Of a DNA stretch of 33,121 bases, positions 7,752 to 16,076 are shown in pieces; within the stretch, counting starts at the first letter, position 1, and each line of letters begins with the position of its first letter. A program made the translations under genes and the position numbers. The DNA lies in NCBI GenBank assembly GCA_023443625.1, contig JAEZTQ010000012.1:1-33121 (forward strand), given 5' to 3'. This DNA is from Bacillota bacterium. GTDB lineage: Bacteria > Bacillota_A > Clostridia > Lachnospirales > Lachnospiraceae. The notes under the pieces are model-generated. The model saw only the letters and a program-made list of their open reading frames with translations. It did not search any database and had not been told where the DNA came from.

Positions 7752-8654
7752 TTGTCTATTTCAAAACGTCTATCCCAAGTACTTGCAGAATCAAAAGTGG
7801 TGAGCTTTGATGATACCTCCCGTATTGTTATAATGAGCGATTGTCATAGAGGAAACGGCAACTGGGGCGATAATTTTTCGAATAATCAAAATTTATTTTT
7901 TGCTGCACTTTATTATTATTATGATAATGGATATACGTATATTGAATTGGGTGATGGCGATGAATTATGGGAGAACAGAGCAATTGATGATATCATCAAT
8001 GCCCATAGCGATGTATTTTGGTTAATGTCTCTATTTTATAATGATTATCGTTTTTATATGCTATATGGGAATCATGATATAATTAAGAAAGACCGCCGCT
8101 TTGTCAAAACAAGATGTCATGATTTCTATTGTGATAGTACCAATTCCCAATTGTCTCTCTTTCCTGGTATCGAAATTGATGAAGGCCTTATTTTAAGATA
8201 CCGCAATACGAAGTATCAGATATTTCTCACCCACGGTCATCAGGCAGATTTTCTAAATTATAACCTATGGAGACTTTCCAGGTTTTTGGTTCGTTATCTA
8301 TGGAAGCCTCTGGAACTTACAGGAGTCAAAGATCCAACAAGTGCTGCAAAGAATAATGAAAGAAAAAATTCCATAGAGAAGAAGCTTGTGGAATGGTCAA
8401 CCAATAATCAACAGCTTCTTATCTGTGGCCATACCCACAGACCTGTATTTCCCAAGCCAGGTGAGTCACTATATTTTAATGATGGCAGCTGTGTCCATCC
8501 AAGATGTATCACTGCCATTGAAATAAAAAAAGGAACCATAGCCTTAGTGAAGTGGGCAATTCTAACCCGGCCAGACAGAACCCTGTATGTAGGTCGTGAA
8601 GTGTTAGAGGGTCCGGTTAGACTTATGGAATATTTTCAAAATCGGGTGTCTTAA
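7752..8654 (+). CDS. Calcineurin-like metallophosphoesterase
   Basis: A 300-aa enzyme with the ordered motifs of the two-metal phosphoesterase fold: SDCHRG (Asp30, His32), ELGDGDELW (Asp68), YGNHD (Asn107, His108, Asp109), LTHGHQ (His161, His163) and GHTHRP (His227, His229). All metal ligands are present, so it should be active as a phosphomono- or diesterase; the substrate is unknown. It resembles the LpxH/UDP-diacylglucosamine hydrolase-like branch, but a Gram-positive host would not use it for lipid A. The start is TTG at 7752 with GGAGG 8 nt upstream, overlapping the stop region of the DUF4474 gene. It is the second gene of that pair. Confidence 0.85.
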   Translation: MSISKRLSQVLAESKVVSFDDTSRIVIMSDCHRGNGNWGDNFSNNQNLFFAALYYYYDNGYTYIELGDGDELWENRAIDDIINAHSDVFWLMSLFYNDYRFYMLYGNHDIIKKDRRFVKTRCHDFYCDSTNSQLSLFPGIEIDEGLILRYRNTKYQIFLTHGHQADFLNYNLWRLSRFLVRYLWKPLELTGVKDPTSAAKNNERKNSIEKKLVEWSTNNQQLLICGHTHRPVFPKPGESLYFNDGSCVHPRCITAIEIKKGTIALVKWAILTRPDRTLYVGREVLEGPVRLMEYFQNRVS

Positions 8655-8666
8655 GACACCCGAAGT

Positions 8667-9236
8667 TTATTTCTTCTTTCTCACTGAATAACCGAACTTA
8701 CCAAGGAGTTCACCCAACCCATAATATTCACCATGGGAATAAACAATCAACCCAGATTTGTTTAAATGAAATCGTCCCTTACTATCCATCAACTGTTTGT
8801 CAACTGCCACATTTACCACCTCTGACAAAAACATATCATGGGTACCCAGGGGTATAATATCTTTTACTAGGCACTCTATATTAACAGGACTCTCACCAAT
8901 AAGAGGAGCTTTTATCATCTTTCCCTGTATTGGTGTCAGTTTCATTTCCTTGAATTTGTCCACATCCTTGCCGGATTTAACGCCACAATAATCAGCTTTT
9001 CTGACCAATTCCTTTGTGACCAGATTTATGACAAATTCCTTACTATCCTTAATTAAATCATAGGAATAACGCTCTTTCCGTATGGATACCGATACCATAG
9101 CCGGACTGCTGCAGACCGTTCCAGCCCAGGCAACGGTTATAATATTAGGCTTATCTTCCATCCTGCCACAGCTTACCATTACGGCTGGAATGGGATAAAG
9201 CATATTACCCGGCTTCCAATATTCCTTATCAAACAT
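8667..9236 (-). CDS. Flavin reductase family protein (FMN-binding split barrel)
   Basis: A 189-aa protein of the flavin reductase-like / FMN-binding split-barrel family: GNMLYPIPAVMVSCG, NIITVAWAGTVCSSPAMVSVSIR, YSYDLIKDSKEFVINL and ADYCGVKSGKDVDKF are the conserved blocks. Members bind FMN and act as NAD(P)H:flavin reductases or redox partners in anaerobes. I choose ATG at 9234-9236, with GGAG 9 nt upstream; an ATG ten bases further out abuts the same site. The convergent metallophosphoesterase gene ends 12 nt away. An HxlR-like inverted repeat (9334-9355) overlaps a possible -35 box upstream, suggesting redox or electrophile control. Confidence 0.85.
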   Translation of the reverse strand: MFDKEYWKPGNMLYPIPAVMVSCGRMEDKPNIITVAWAGTVCSSPAMVSVSIRKERYSYDLIKDSKEFVINLVTKELVRKADYCGVKSGKDVDKFKEMKLTPIQGKMIKAPLIGESPVNIECLVKDIIPLGTHDMFLSEVVNVAVDKQLMDSKGRFHLNKSGLIVYSHGEYYGLGELLGKFGYSVRKKK

Positions 9237-9333
9237 AATCACCATCTCCTTTATCCTACTACCTTAATTTTATAATGATAATATTTTCCATCAAACATTA
9301 TTTTATATTGATTATTATATATAATATACCTAT

Positions 9334-9355
9334 AATAAGTATGTAAATACTTATT
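9334..9355. promoter_or_regulatory. Inverted repeat overlapping flavin reductase promoter
   Basis: AATAAGTA and TACTTATT are perfect 8-bp arms with a 6-nt spacer. On the minus strand the centre contains TTTACA, a good -35 box, followed 15-18 nt later by TATTAT/TATATA. The TAAGTA-TACTTA form resembles operators of HxlR/MarR-type repressors. No such regulator is in the window. The rest of 9237-9544 is AT-rich with no ORF seen. Confidence 0.45.
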
Positions 9356-9544
9356 CAAATTCAGATTATATCATGTTACGGTTTGGTCATGCAAGATTGA
9401 TGAGCTTAAAGTTTTAAGTAAAGTTTGCCTTCTAATGAAAACCTAGTCTTAGTCTGAATAATTGAGTGGTATAGAAAGCATAATATATCTAGTTTCACAT
9501 TTATTTGGTAATTCTTAATGTATGGTTTCGAAAGGAGATTTCTT

Positions 9545-9736
9545 ATGAAAGCATCTGTTGACCAAGATGGCTGCATCAGCTGCGGTTTATGCATTGATGT
9601 ATGCCCTGAGGTGTTTAGCTACAATGAGAATAATGTATCACAAGCAATTGAAGGAGATATTCCTGAAAAGAATTTAAAAGAGGCTGAGGAAGCCAGAGAT
9701 GGTTGTCCCGTCAGTGTAATTGATTTATTTGAATAA
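9545..9736 (+). CDS. Monocluster [4Fe-4S] ferredoxin
   Basis: A 63-aa electron carrier. CISCGLCIDVCPEVF supplies Cys10, Cys13 and Cys16, and GCPVSVI supplies Cys54, giving one [4Fe-4S] cluster as in Thermotoga-type ferredoxins. Cys20 is at the position that forms a disulfide in some relatives, but its usual partner is absent. Length and acidity fit the family. The start is set by GGAG 7 nt upstream. It is a single gene, closed by a strong terminator at 9743. The flavin reductase next door (divergent) is a plausible electron partner, an inference from position only. Confidence 0.92.
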   Translation: MKASVDQDGCISCGLCIDVCPEVFSYNENNVSQAIEGDIPEKNLKEAEEARDGCPVSVIDLFE

Positions 9737-9742
9737 ATAGAT

Positions 9743-9760
9743 GAGGGGCCTGTGCCCCTC
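9743..9760 (+). terminator. Intrinsic terminator after ferredoxin
   Basis: GAGGGGC pairs with GCCCCTC around a CTGT loop, followed by TATTATTCT. It begins 6 nt after the stop codon. Confidence 0.75.
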
Positions 9761-9881
9761 TATTATTCTAGATGGAGGCTTCTCCTGGGAGCCCACCATT
9801 ACTTTACCGTCTATATTTCACAAAAGAATTATGTTATACTTTATTATAATAATTGGTCAGAATATGAAAAGGAGGATTTTT

Positions 9882-10157
9882 ATGAACTTTATTCATGAAG
9901 ATAATAGAATCTACCTAAAGGATGACAACAATCATATGACTGCTGTCGTAACCTTCCCCAAAGTTCAGGATCATGTGGTTAATGTAGATCACACCTATGT
10001 GGATAGCTCCCTCAGAGGTCAGGGTATTGCAGGTAAGCTTATGGAGGAGCTCATTGCTCATCTACAAGAAAATAACCTCAAAGTAAAATTATCATGCAGT
10101 TATGCGGTTAAATGGTTTCAGGAACACCCGGAATACTCGGAGTTAATCGCAAAGTAG
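9882..10157 (+). CDS. Small GNAT-fold N-acetyltransferase (YjdJ-like)
   Basis: A 91-aa single-domain protein of the short GNAT family. FPKVQDHVVNVDHTYVDSSLRGQGIAGKLMEELI holds the acetyl-CoA pyrophosphate loop (RGQGIAGKL), and the end KLSCSYAVKWFQEHPEYSEL is typical of this subgroup. It would transfer acetyl groups to small amines; the natural substrate is unknown. GGAGG six nt before ATG 9882 fixes the start; a longer in-frame start at 9741 lies in the ferredoxin terminator and is rejected. larC begins 23 nt after its stop, so it may be the first gene of the larC-larE transcript. Confidence 0.85.
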   Translation: MNFIHEDNRIYLKDDNNHMTAVVTFPKVQDHVVNVDHTYVDSSLRGQGIAGKLMEELIAHLQENNLKVKLSCSYAVKWFQEHPEYSELIAK

Positions 10158-10180
10158 AGAATTGGAGAGGCTGTTTAAAA

Positions 10181-11512
10181 ATGAATGTAAATACATTATA
10201 TTTAGAATGCTATTCAGGTATTAGCGGAGATATGACAGTAGCTGCTCTTTTAGATTTAGGAGCCGATGAAAAGGTTTTATTAAAGGGCTTGAATAGCCTT
10301 AAGGTTGACGGATATAAAGTAGTAATCGGTCGTCGGTCAAAAAATAGTATAGATGCCTGCGATTTTGATGTTATATTGGACCAGGATGCACATCATCATC
10401 ATGACCATGGTCACGATCACTCCCATGACCACCATCACCAACACGACAATCATGATGATTCCTCTCATGAACATGGCCATAGCCATGATAATGCAGATTC
10501 TAGTGGTAATTCTCACTTAACAATGGGTCAGCATATTCACAGGAACCTATACGATATCAATACGATTATAGAGAATTCTGTTATTTCAAAAAATGCAAAA
10601 AATATTGCCAAAAGGATTTTTTATATTATTGCTGTAGCAGAAGCAAAAGTACATGGGAAAACTCTTGAGAATGTACATTTTCACGAGGTAGGTGCCATAG
10701 ATTCTATCGTTGATATCGTTGCAACTGCTATCTGTCTTGACAACCTGGGTATTAATAATGTCATAGTCTCGGAATTATACGAAGGAATAGGCCAGATTGA
10801 ATGCCAACATGGTCTTCTTCCCATACCCGTTCCTGCTGTTGCTAATATTGTTGCAGAACACCAGCTTCCACTACATATTACTAATGTAAAAGGGGAACTT
10901 GTGACCCCAACAGGCGCAGCCATTGTCGCAGCCATTAAGACAGGGAATACACTGCCCAAGGAGATGAAGATCTTAAAAATCGGCCTGGGAGCAGGTAAAC
11001 GTAATTACCCTGGCAGCTCTGGAATTTTAAGAGCTATGTTAATTGAGGACGCCACCCAGAATACATCAACCTCCGATAAGGTATGGGTTCTGGAAGCAAA
11101 TATTGACGACTCTACTGGCGAGGCTCTGGCTTTGACTATGGAATTACTACTGAAAGAGGGGGCCAAGGATGTATACTATACACCCATATACATGAAGAAG
11201 AACCGCCCTGCTTACCTATTAGGAGTAATATGTCAAGAGAAGGATATAGAACATCTGGAAGGGATAATCTTCCTTAACACTTCCACCATTGGCATTCGAA
11301 AACACGAAACAACTCGTACTATCCTGCCTCGAAGCCACAAATCACTACCTACACCCTATGGCGATGCCCAGGTAAAGGTATGTACCTATCAACAACACAC
11401 CTTCCTTTATCCTGAATATGAAAGCATCAAAGAGCTTTGTGAAAAATCCGGGAAGGATTATATGACCATGTATCACTATATTCAAAGCTTATACAACCAG
11501 TTAAATATGTAA
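10181..11512 (+). CDS. larC: LarC, nickel insertion protein for NPN cofactor
   Basis: A 443-aa full-length LarC. It opens with LYLECYSGISGDMTVAALLDLGAD and carries VHFHEVGAIDSIVDIVATAICLDNLGI, GLLPIPVPAVANI and VTPTGAAIVAAI, all hallmarks of the family. LarC is a CTP-dependent cyclometallase that inserts nickel into the dithiolated pyridinium nucleotide. Residues 71-102 form a loop with 17 histidines, probably a nickel store. In some lactobacilli the protein is split as LarC1/LarC2 by a frameshift; here it is one continuous frame. The start at ATG 10181 follows GGAGAGG; a longer frame from 10112 runs into the acetyltransferase gene and is rejected. larE follows after 34 nt. Confidence 0.95.
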   Translation: MNVNTLYLECYSGISGDMTVAALLDLGADEKVLLKGLNSLKVDGYKVVIGRRSKNSIDACDFDVILDQDAHHHHDHGHDHSHDHHHQHDNHDDSSHEHGHSHDNADSSGNSHLTMGQHIHRNLYDINTIIENSVISKNAKNIAKRIFYIIAVAEAKVHGKTLENVHFHEVGAIDSIVDIVATAICLDNLGINNVIVSELYEGIGQIECQHGLLPIPVPAVANIVAEHQLPLHITNVKGELVTPTGAAIVAAIKTGNTLPKEMKILKIGLGAGKRNYPGSSGILRAMLIEDATQNTSTSDKVWVLEANIDDSTGEALALTMELLLKEGAKDVYYTPIYMKKNRPAYLLGVICQEKDIEHLEGIIFLNTSTIGIRKHETTRTILPRSHKSLPTPYGDAQVKVCTYQQHTFLYPEYESIKELCEKSGKDYMTMYHYIQSLYNQLNM

Positions 11513-11546
11513 TATAAGGTTCAACAAAAAGAGGAGAAGTACAAAA

Positions 11547-12398
11547 ATGATTGATTTATCAAATGAAGCTGTGATAAATAGAGATAATACCCTTATTCTT
11601 AACAACTTGAGAGAACTCTTCTCTACTCATATGGAGGAAGGGATAGCCATTGCCTTCTCCGGAGGTGTTGACAGCAGCTTACTGTTGAAAATAGCCTGCG
11701 ATATGGGTAAGAAAACCAATCACCCTGTCCTTGCTATTACCTTTGAGACACAGCTCCATCCCCATGGAGATTTGGAGGAAGCAAAAGTGGCAGCTTTAAG
11801 CTTTGGTGCACTTCATAAAATAATTTATATTGATGAATTTACAGATAGAGAGATTACCAATAATCCCATAGATCGCTGTTATCGCTGTAAGAAGTTATTA
11901 TTCCAATCCTTGATTGATTATGCACATAAAGAGGGCTTTAACTATCTGGTAGATGGGAGTAATTATGATGATCTAAATTCCTATCGTCCAGGTATGAAGG
12001 CGCTGAAAGAATTGGGAATACATAGTCCTCTCCTTACACTTCAGATAACCAAGAAGGAGATACGTTCCCTGGCAGCTAGGTTAGATATTGCTGCCTCTAC
12101 AAAACCCTCAGCACCATGCCTGGCTACCAGACTTCCTTATGGAACACCATTTGATTTTGAACTATTAAACAGAATAGATCTTGGTGAAAAATATATTAAA
12201 AGTCTTGGTTTTTATAATGTCCGTCTTAGACTTCATGAAGATATACTGCGTATCGAAATTGACAAGGAAGATTTCTCCCATTTTCTTGATCATAGAACAG
12301 CAATCATAAAGAAACTTAAAGAACTGTCGTTTTTATACATTACCTTGGATCTAGAGGGCTTTCGCTCCGGTAGCATGGACTATAAAATTAAATATTAA
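11547..12398 (+). CDS. larE: LarE, ATP-dependent sulfur transferase for NPN cofactor
   Basis: A 283-aa PP-loop enzyme. SGGVDSS (residues 38-44) binds ATP and adenylates the substrate carboxylates. The family block KPSAPCLATRLPYG contains Cys191, which aligns with the sulfur-donating cysteine of LarE. A second pair, DRCYRCKK (Cys111, Cys114), is also present. LarE exists as a sacrificial-cysteine type and as a type carrying an Fe-S cluster; which applies here cannot be settled by eye. It converts the two carboxylates of pyridinium biscarboxylate mononucleotide to thiocarboxylates. GGAG nine nt upstream supports the start. Its last 11 bases overlap the 3' end of the convergent cbiO. Confidence 0.94.
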   Translation: MIDLSNEAVINRDNTLILNNLRELFSTHMEEGIAIAFSGGVDSSLLLKIACDMGKKTNHPVLAITFETQLHPHGDLEEAKVAALSFGALHKIIYIDEFTDREITNNPIDRCYRCKKLLFQSLIDYAHKEGFNYLVDGSNYDDLNSYRPGMKALKELGIHSPLLTLQITKKEIRSLAARLDIAASTKPSAPCLATRLPYGTPFDFELLNRIDLGEKYIKSLGFYNVRLRLHEDILRIEIDKEDFSHFLDHRTAIIKKLKELSFLYITLDLEGFRSGSMDYKIKY

Positions 12399-13116
12399 TA
12401 TTTTGCAGGCAGAAAGGCAGTTCTAAATCTGCCTGCTCCATTAATTCTTTATTTGATAATAACTCCTTAGCCTTACCTTCAGCAAATATAGAACCCTCTT
12501 TAAGAATAATAACCCTGTCACAAAGCTCCAGTGCCATATCCAGATCATGGGTAGCAATTAGCTTGGTAACCCTTAATTCCTTTAGTAATTTCATGAGTCT
12601 TCTTCTGGTTTTAGGGTCTAAAAAGGAAGTGGGTTCATCAAATAAAACCAATTTTGGCTCCATAACCATTACAGTGGCCAAAGCAACTAGTCTTTGTTCA
12701 CCACCAGAGAGCCTTAAGGAATTATGATGAAGCAGCCTTTCAATTCCCAGATCTTTTAATGTCTTTACTATCTTCTCTTCTATTTCGCTTTCTGGTATTC
12801 CCATATTCCTTGGTCCAAAGGCGATATCGTCAAAGACGTCGGACATAAATAACTGGTCTTCGGGATTTTGAAATACTACCCCAATTTTTTCCCGTACCAT
12901 TCTAACATTCTTTTTGGTAAGTAATATTCCTTCTATATCAATGCTGCCTTTTTCCGGCAATAATACTCCCACCAAGGTTTTGATTAATGTGGACTTACCT
13001 GCACCATTGGTACCCACAAGCCCTACTATTTCACCTTCCTTTATTTGAAAACTAATCTCTTTTAATACCTGATGTCCGTCCGAGTAACAGACATCCAATT
13101 TATCAACCTTTACCAA
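12388..13116 (-). CDS. cbiO: CbiO-type ECF transporter ATPase (nickel/cobalt)
   Basis: A 242-aa ABC ATPase of the energy-coupling factor class. It has Walker A GTNGAGKST (35-43), Q-loop VVFQNPEDQLF, signature LSGGEQRLVALATV and Walker B LVLFDEPTSFLDP. The QNPEDQLF and MALELCDRVIIL segments are typical of CbiO/NikO. It energises metal uptake with CbiM and CbiQ. I choose the TTG at 13114-13116, which has GAGGTG 5 nt upstream; the GTG at 13137 adds seven residues without a ribosome site. It is last of the larB-cbiM-cbiQ-cbiO run. Only one ATPase is present, as in group I ECF systems. Confidence 0.92.
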   Translation of the reverse strand: MVKVDKLDVCYSDGHQVLKEISFQIKEGEIVGLVGTNGAGKSTLIKTLVGVLLPEKGSIDIEGILLTKKNVRMVREKIGVVFQNPEDQLFMSDVFDDIAFGPRNMGIPESEIEEKIVKTLKDLGIERLLHHNSLRLSGGEQRLVALATVMVMEPKLVLFDEPTSFLDPKTRRRLMKLLKELRVTKLIATHDLDMALELCDRVIILKEGSIFAEGKAKELLSNKELMEQADLELPFCLQNINI

Positions 13117-13164
13117 TACCTCACCTCTTACTATCACCTTATAATGGTTTTATTATCAATACTG

Positions 13165-13968
13165 TTAAGCCATGAATAAGCTTTGGATCATTTCACCTAA
13201 GGGAACAATTCTTAAAGCTATCAAGATAAGACCTGCTACAAGAATAACTAGCCATCCTTTAAGCCCCAGTTTTTTTCTTCTGGTAAAGGTTATATTTCCC
13301 TCAAACCCTCTACATAACATTCCCTGATATATACGCTCTGCTCTATCCGTACTTCTTAAAATCAACTGACCTATAAAGGTTCCCATATCTTTAATTTTAA
13401 TTCCTTTTTGTTTAGGTGCTCTTAATAGATATCCCTGATACATAAGAGAAGCCTCGTTCATAAGAACACTCATATAACGATAAGTCATCATAATCTGAAT
13501 TACAAGCAAATATGGTATATGTAGACTAATCAAAGCATAAATCAATTCATTCATACTAGTTGATGCTACTAATAGGAGGACAGACATTACCGTCAATATA
13601 GTTTTCAACAAAAGGGTGGTTAATGAAATCATTCCAAGGGTGATTCCCAGCTTTCCAATATAGACTACTACTGTTGAGCTATAGAACAAATTCGATAGTC
13701 CAACAAAAAAAGCAAAGGGGAGCGTAATGATACATCTGGAGAGTAGTATTTTCATAGGAATCTCTCCAATAATCATAAAAAATACAGGGACACAAGCAAA
13801 GAGAAGCAACCCTCCAAGATCGTGCTGTTTGAAGGATATTACTGTAAGAATATAAAAAAAGGTAATCACTAACTTTATGGCGGCAGGAATTCTTGTGAGT
13901 AATGTATCCCTATGTACTAAATCTTCTAATATTTTTATTTGTTGTAATGATTGCTTTTTTAATGACAA
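13165..13968 (-). CDS. cbiQ: CbiQ-type ECF transporter transmembrane (T) component
   Basis: A 267-aa membrane protein with about five hydrophobic helices and the T-component coupling motifs: ASTSMNELIYAL near the middle and RSTDRAERIYQGMLCRGFEG near the C-terminus (two Ala/Arg-Gly coupling helices that contact the ATPase). It bridges the ATPase and the metal-binding S-component. The start is a TTG at 13966-13968 with GGTG a short distance upstream. The gap to cbiM is 39 nt and to cbiO 48 nt, so they are one transcript. Sequence alone does not separate nickel from cobalt, but larB in the same operon argues for nickel. Confidence 0.9.
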   Translation of the reverse strand: MSLKKQSLQQIKILEDLVHRDTLLTRIPAAIKLVITFFYILTVISFKQHDLGGLLLFACVPVFFMIIGEIPMKILLSRCIITLPFAFFVGLSNLFYSSTVVVYIGKLGITLGMISLTTLLLKTILTVMSVLLLVASTSMNELIYALISLHIPYLLVIQIMMTYRYMSVLMNEASLMYQGYLLRAPKQKGIKIKDMGTFIGQLILRSTDRAERIYQGMLCRGFEGNITFTRRKKLGLKGWLVILVAGLILIALRIVPLGEMIQSLFMA

Positions 13969-14007
13969 ATCTACACCTTTAACCTTTTTCTAAACATACG
14001 AAAGCCC

Positions 14008-15015
14008 TTAGACTTTAGGTTTAGCCCTTTTATATTTGTTTATTGCCATACCCGCTGCAATAACCACTGCTAAAGTAACAATACCTCCCACCACGCCGGA
14101 TACACCCGTACCAAGTAGATTATCCTCTGCTTCTCCTTTAAAGGAATAATCCGGAAGGAAAGAGGTTCTATCCTGAAGCTGCTGGGCTCCACTATGAGCA
14201 TCTGAAGCATTCGCTATCTCTTCTTCCCCCATAACACCATGTATGGCCCACTCTAAACCATCGGGTTTTGATGATGCAAAATAAGAGAGAAAACCACCTA
14301 TAATTAAGGAGGCAAGAGCAAATATTACCAGCACTTGCTTTATTGAAATACCCCCATGGGTTACCTTAACTAATCCTGCTGTAATAAGCTCTTTACGCAT
14401 CCTAAATACAAAACATAATACAGCACCGGTAATAATACCTTCAATTATTCCAATAGCCAGATGAATGGGCTGCATAAGCACAAGAAAAGAGGTAAAGGGT
14501 AACTCTGTAATACCAGAGATAGTCGTCTCTATAACAACTGCAAAAGCTCCCAGCTGCAATCCTACAATCGTCGCTATAATGGATGCCAGAGTTAATTTCT
14601 TTGGCGTAATTGACTTTCTTAAAATTAATTTATAAATGAAGGGATAAGCAACAAAACAGGGTATAATCCCTAGATTAAATACATTACAGCCTAAGGCTAA
14701 TAACCCACCATCAGCAAAAAACAAAGCTTGAATTAATAATACGGAAGTAATGGTTAGTAATGCCTGATAAGGGCCAAGTAAAGCTGCTAAAAGGATACCT
14801 CCTCCTATATGGCCGCTGGAACCTGTTCCCGGAATAGTAAAATTAATCATCTGAGCAGCAAATATAAAGGCTCCCATTACTCCCATCATGGGTATTTTAC
14901 TATCACTTAAATCCAAGGCCTTTATTTTCTTAATACTGTAGCCCACTGTTGCTGTGGATGCTACAGTCATTGAAGTACCTACTGCTACTGAAACCAATGT
15001 ATCTGCCATATGCAT
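14008..15015 (-). CDS. cbiM: CbiM/NikM nickel-binding S-component with fused C-terminal PDGLE domain
   Basis: A 335-aa membrane protein that binds the metal ion. ATG at 15013-15015 gives an N-terminus of Met-His-Met-Ala-Asp; in characterised NikM/CbiM proteins the free amine and His2 are metal ligands, together with a His in a GSSGHIGGG-like loop (here His69). GGAG lies 9 nt before this ATG. The upstream TTG at 15030 would bury His2 and is rejected on both grounds. The C-terminal third has PDGLEWAIHGVMGEEE, a CbiN/NikN-like PDGLE domain, flanked by membrane helices, so CbiM and CbiN roles are fused in one chain. larB ends 27 nt upstream. Confidence 0.92.
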   Translation of the reverse strand: MHMADTLVSVAVGTSMTVASTATVGYSIKKIKALDLSDSKIPMMGVMGAFIFAAQMINFTIPGTGSSGHIGGGILLAALLGPYQALLTITSVLLIQALFFADGGLLALGCNVFNLGIIPCFVAYPFIYKLILRKSITPKKLTLASIIATIVGLQLGAFAVVIETTISGITELPFTSFLVLMQPIHLAIGIIEGIITGAVLCFVFRMRKELITAGLVKVTHGGISIKQVLVIFALASLIIGGFLSYFASSKPDGLEWAIHGVMGEEEIANASDAHSGAQQLQDRTSFLPDYSFKGEAEDNLLGTGVSGVVGGIVTLAVVIAAGMAINKYKRAKPKV

Positions 15016-15042
15016 AATTATAAACTCCAATCTTTTTACATT

Positions 15043-15786
15043 TTATTTCAATGCCATTCGGTTTATTTGAGTGCTGATATAACCTGCACCAAAACCATTA
15101 TCAATATTGACAACAGCAAGACCTTCTGCACAGGAATTTAGCATCGTAAGGAGTGCTGAGACTCCCTGAAAGCTTGCACCATAGCCCACAGAGGTTGGTA
15201 CTGCAATGACCGGTTTATCTACCAAGCCAGCAATAACACTGCCCAAAGCTCCTTCCATACCTGCCACTGCGATTACACAATTTGCTTGCCTGATCTCCTC
15301 TATCTTTGATAGCAGGCGGTGAATACCCGCTACTCCCACATCATAGATACGAATTACCTTGCTGCCAAAATACTCTGCTGTCTGGGCTGCCTCTTCTGCT
15401 ACAGGAATATCTGCCGTTCCTCCGGTACATACAGCAATGCAGCCAGTTTTTGGTCTATCCTCTGACTGTATCTTGAGGATCCTGGAAAGGGGATCGTATT
15501 GAACCATTGGCAGAACCTCTTTTACTCTTTCGTACTGCAAAAGACTAGCCCTCGTTCCTAAGACATTCCTGCCCTTCTCATAAAAATTCCTATAAATATC
15601 TACAAGATGATTCATTGCCTTACCTTCGCAGAATATTACTTCTCCAAATCCAGAACGCAGTTCTCTATGATGATCTAGTTTGGCATAACCTAAATCCTCA
15701 TAGGGAAGCTTTTTAAGAAGTTCTTCCGCTTCTGATATGGTAATTTCATTATTTTTAACCTGTTCCAGTAATCTGTGAATATCCAT
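15043..15786 (-). CDS. larB: LarB, pyridinium-3,5-biscarboxylate mononucleotide synthase
   Basis: A 247-aa PurE-related enzyme. A short helical N-terminus (MDIHRLLEQVKNNEITISEA) precedes GFGEVIFCEGK, CTGGTADIPVAEEAAQTAEYFG, VGVAGIHRLL and AGMEGALGSVIAGLVDKPV. LarB carboxylates and hydrolyses nicotinate adenine dinucleotide, the first step to the nickel-pincer nucleotide. I start it at ATG 15784-15786, preceded by AAGG; a frame extended to 15864 adds unrelated residues. It is first in the operon with the nickel ECF genes, so cofactor synthesis and nickel uptake are physically linked. A palindrome upstream (15917-15933) may be its operator. Confidence 0.94.
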   Translation of the reverse strand: MDIHRLLEQVKNNEITISEAEELLKKLPYEDLGYAKLDHHRELRSGFGEVIFCEGKAMNHLVDIYRNFYEKGRNVLGTRASLLQYERVKEVLPMVQYDPLSRILKIQSEDRPKTGCIAVCTGGTADIPVAEEAAQTAEYFGSKVIRIYDVGVAGIHRLLSKIEEIRQANCVIAVAGMEGALGSVIAGLVDKPVIAVPTSVGYGASFQGVSALLTMLNSCAEGLAVVNIDNGFGAGYISTQINRMALK

Positions 15787-15916
15787 GTCATACCTTACCT
15801 TTCCCTTAAGATCATTTGTATAGTTTTTATAAAAGAACCAATCCATAGAAGGGATACAATACAAAAATATATATAACTGTATTTTAGAGCCTTATGCAGG
15901 TTTATATTAATAGTGG

Positions 15917-15933
15917 TGCTGATGAAATCAGCA
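15917..15933. promoter_or_regulatory. Palindrome upstream of larB operon (candidate operator)
   Basis: TGCTGAT and ATCAGCA are perfect 7-bp arms with a 3-nt spacer, about 130 nt before larB and downstream of the preceding gene's terminator. It does not match the GTATGA-N16-TCATAC NikR box. I see no nickel/cobalt riboswitch in this leader. Confidence 0.35.
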
Positions 15934-15963
15934 TGAGAATTTGACACCATAATCCTATAACAT

Positions 15964-16013
15964 AAAAAACATGAAAAGACCAACCGCTATTCTCAGCTAT
16001 TGGAATCTTCATG
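15964..16013 (-). terminator. Terminator after the DUF3842 gene
   Basis: On the minus strand CATGAAGATTCCAA pairs imperfectly with TTGGTCTTTTCATG around AGC/GC, followed by TTTTTT. It separates the DUF3842 transcript from the larB operon, so larB needs its own promoter within 15787-15960. Confidence 0.65.
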
Positions 16014-16076
16014 CTTCTAAAGCTGCCACCTTCTTGATGGCTCATTTAAGATACTTCAGAATATTAATTATTTCCT

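Noticed and set aside
15795..15983. 62-aa minus-strand ORF in the larB leader
   Set aside because: No ribosome site, overlaps the operator-like palindrome and a terminator, no recognisable protein features.
15787..16076. Nickel/cobalt (NiCo) riboswitch before larB
   Set aside because: I looked for the paired-helix motif with its conserved purine-rich junctions on the minus strand and saw only a terminator and a short palindrome.
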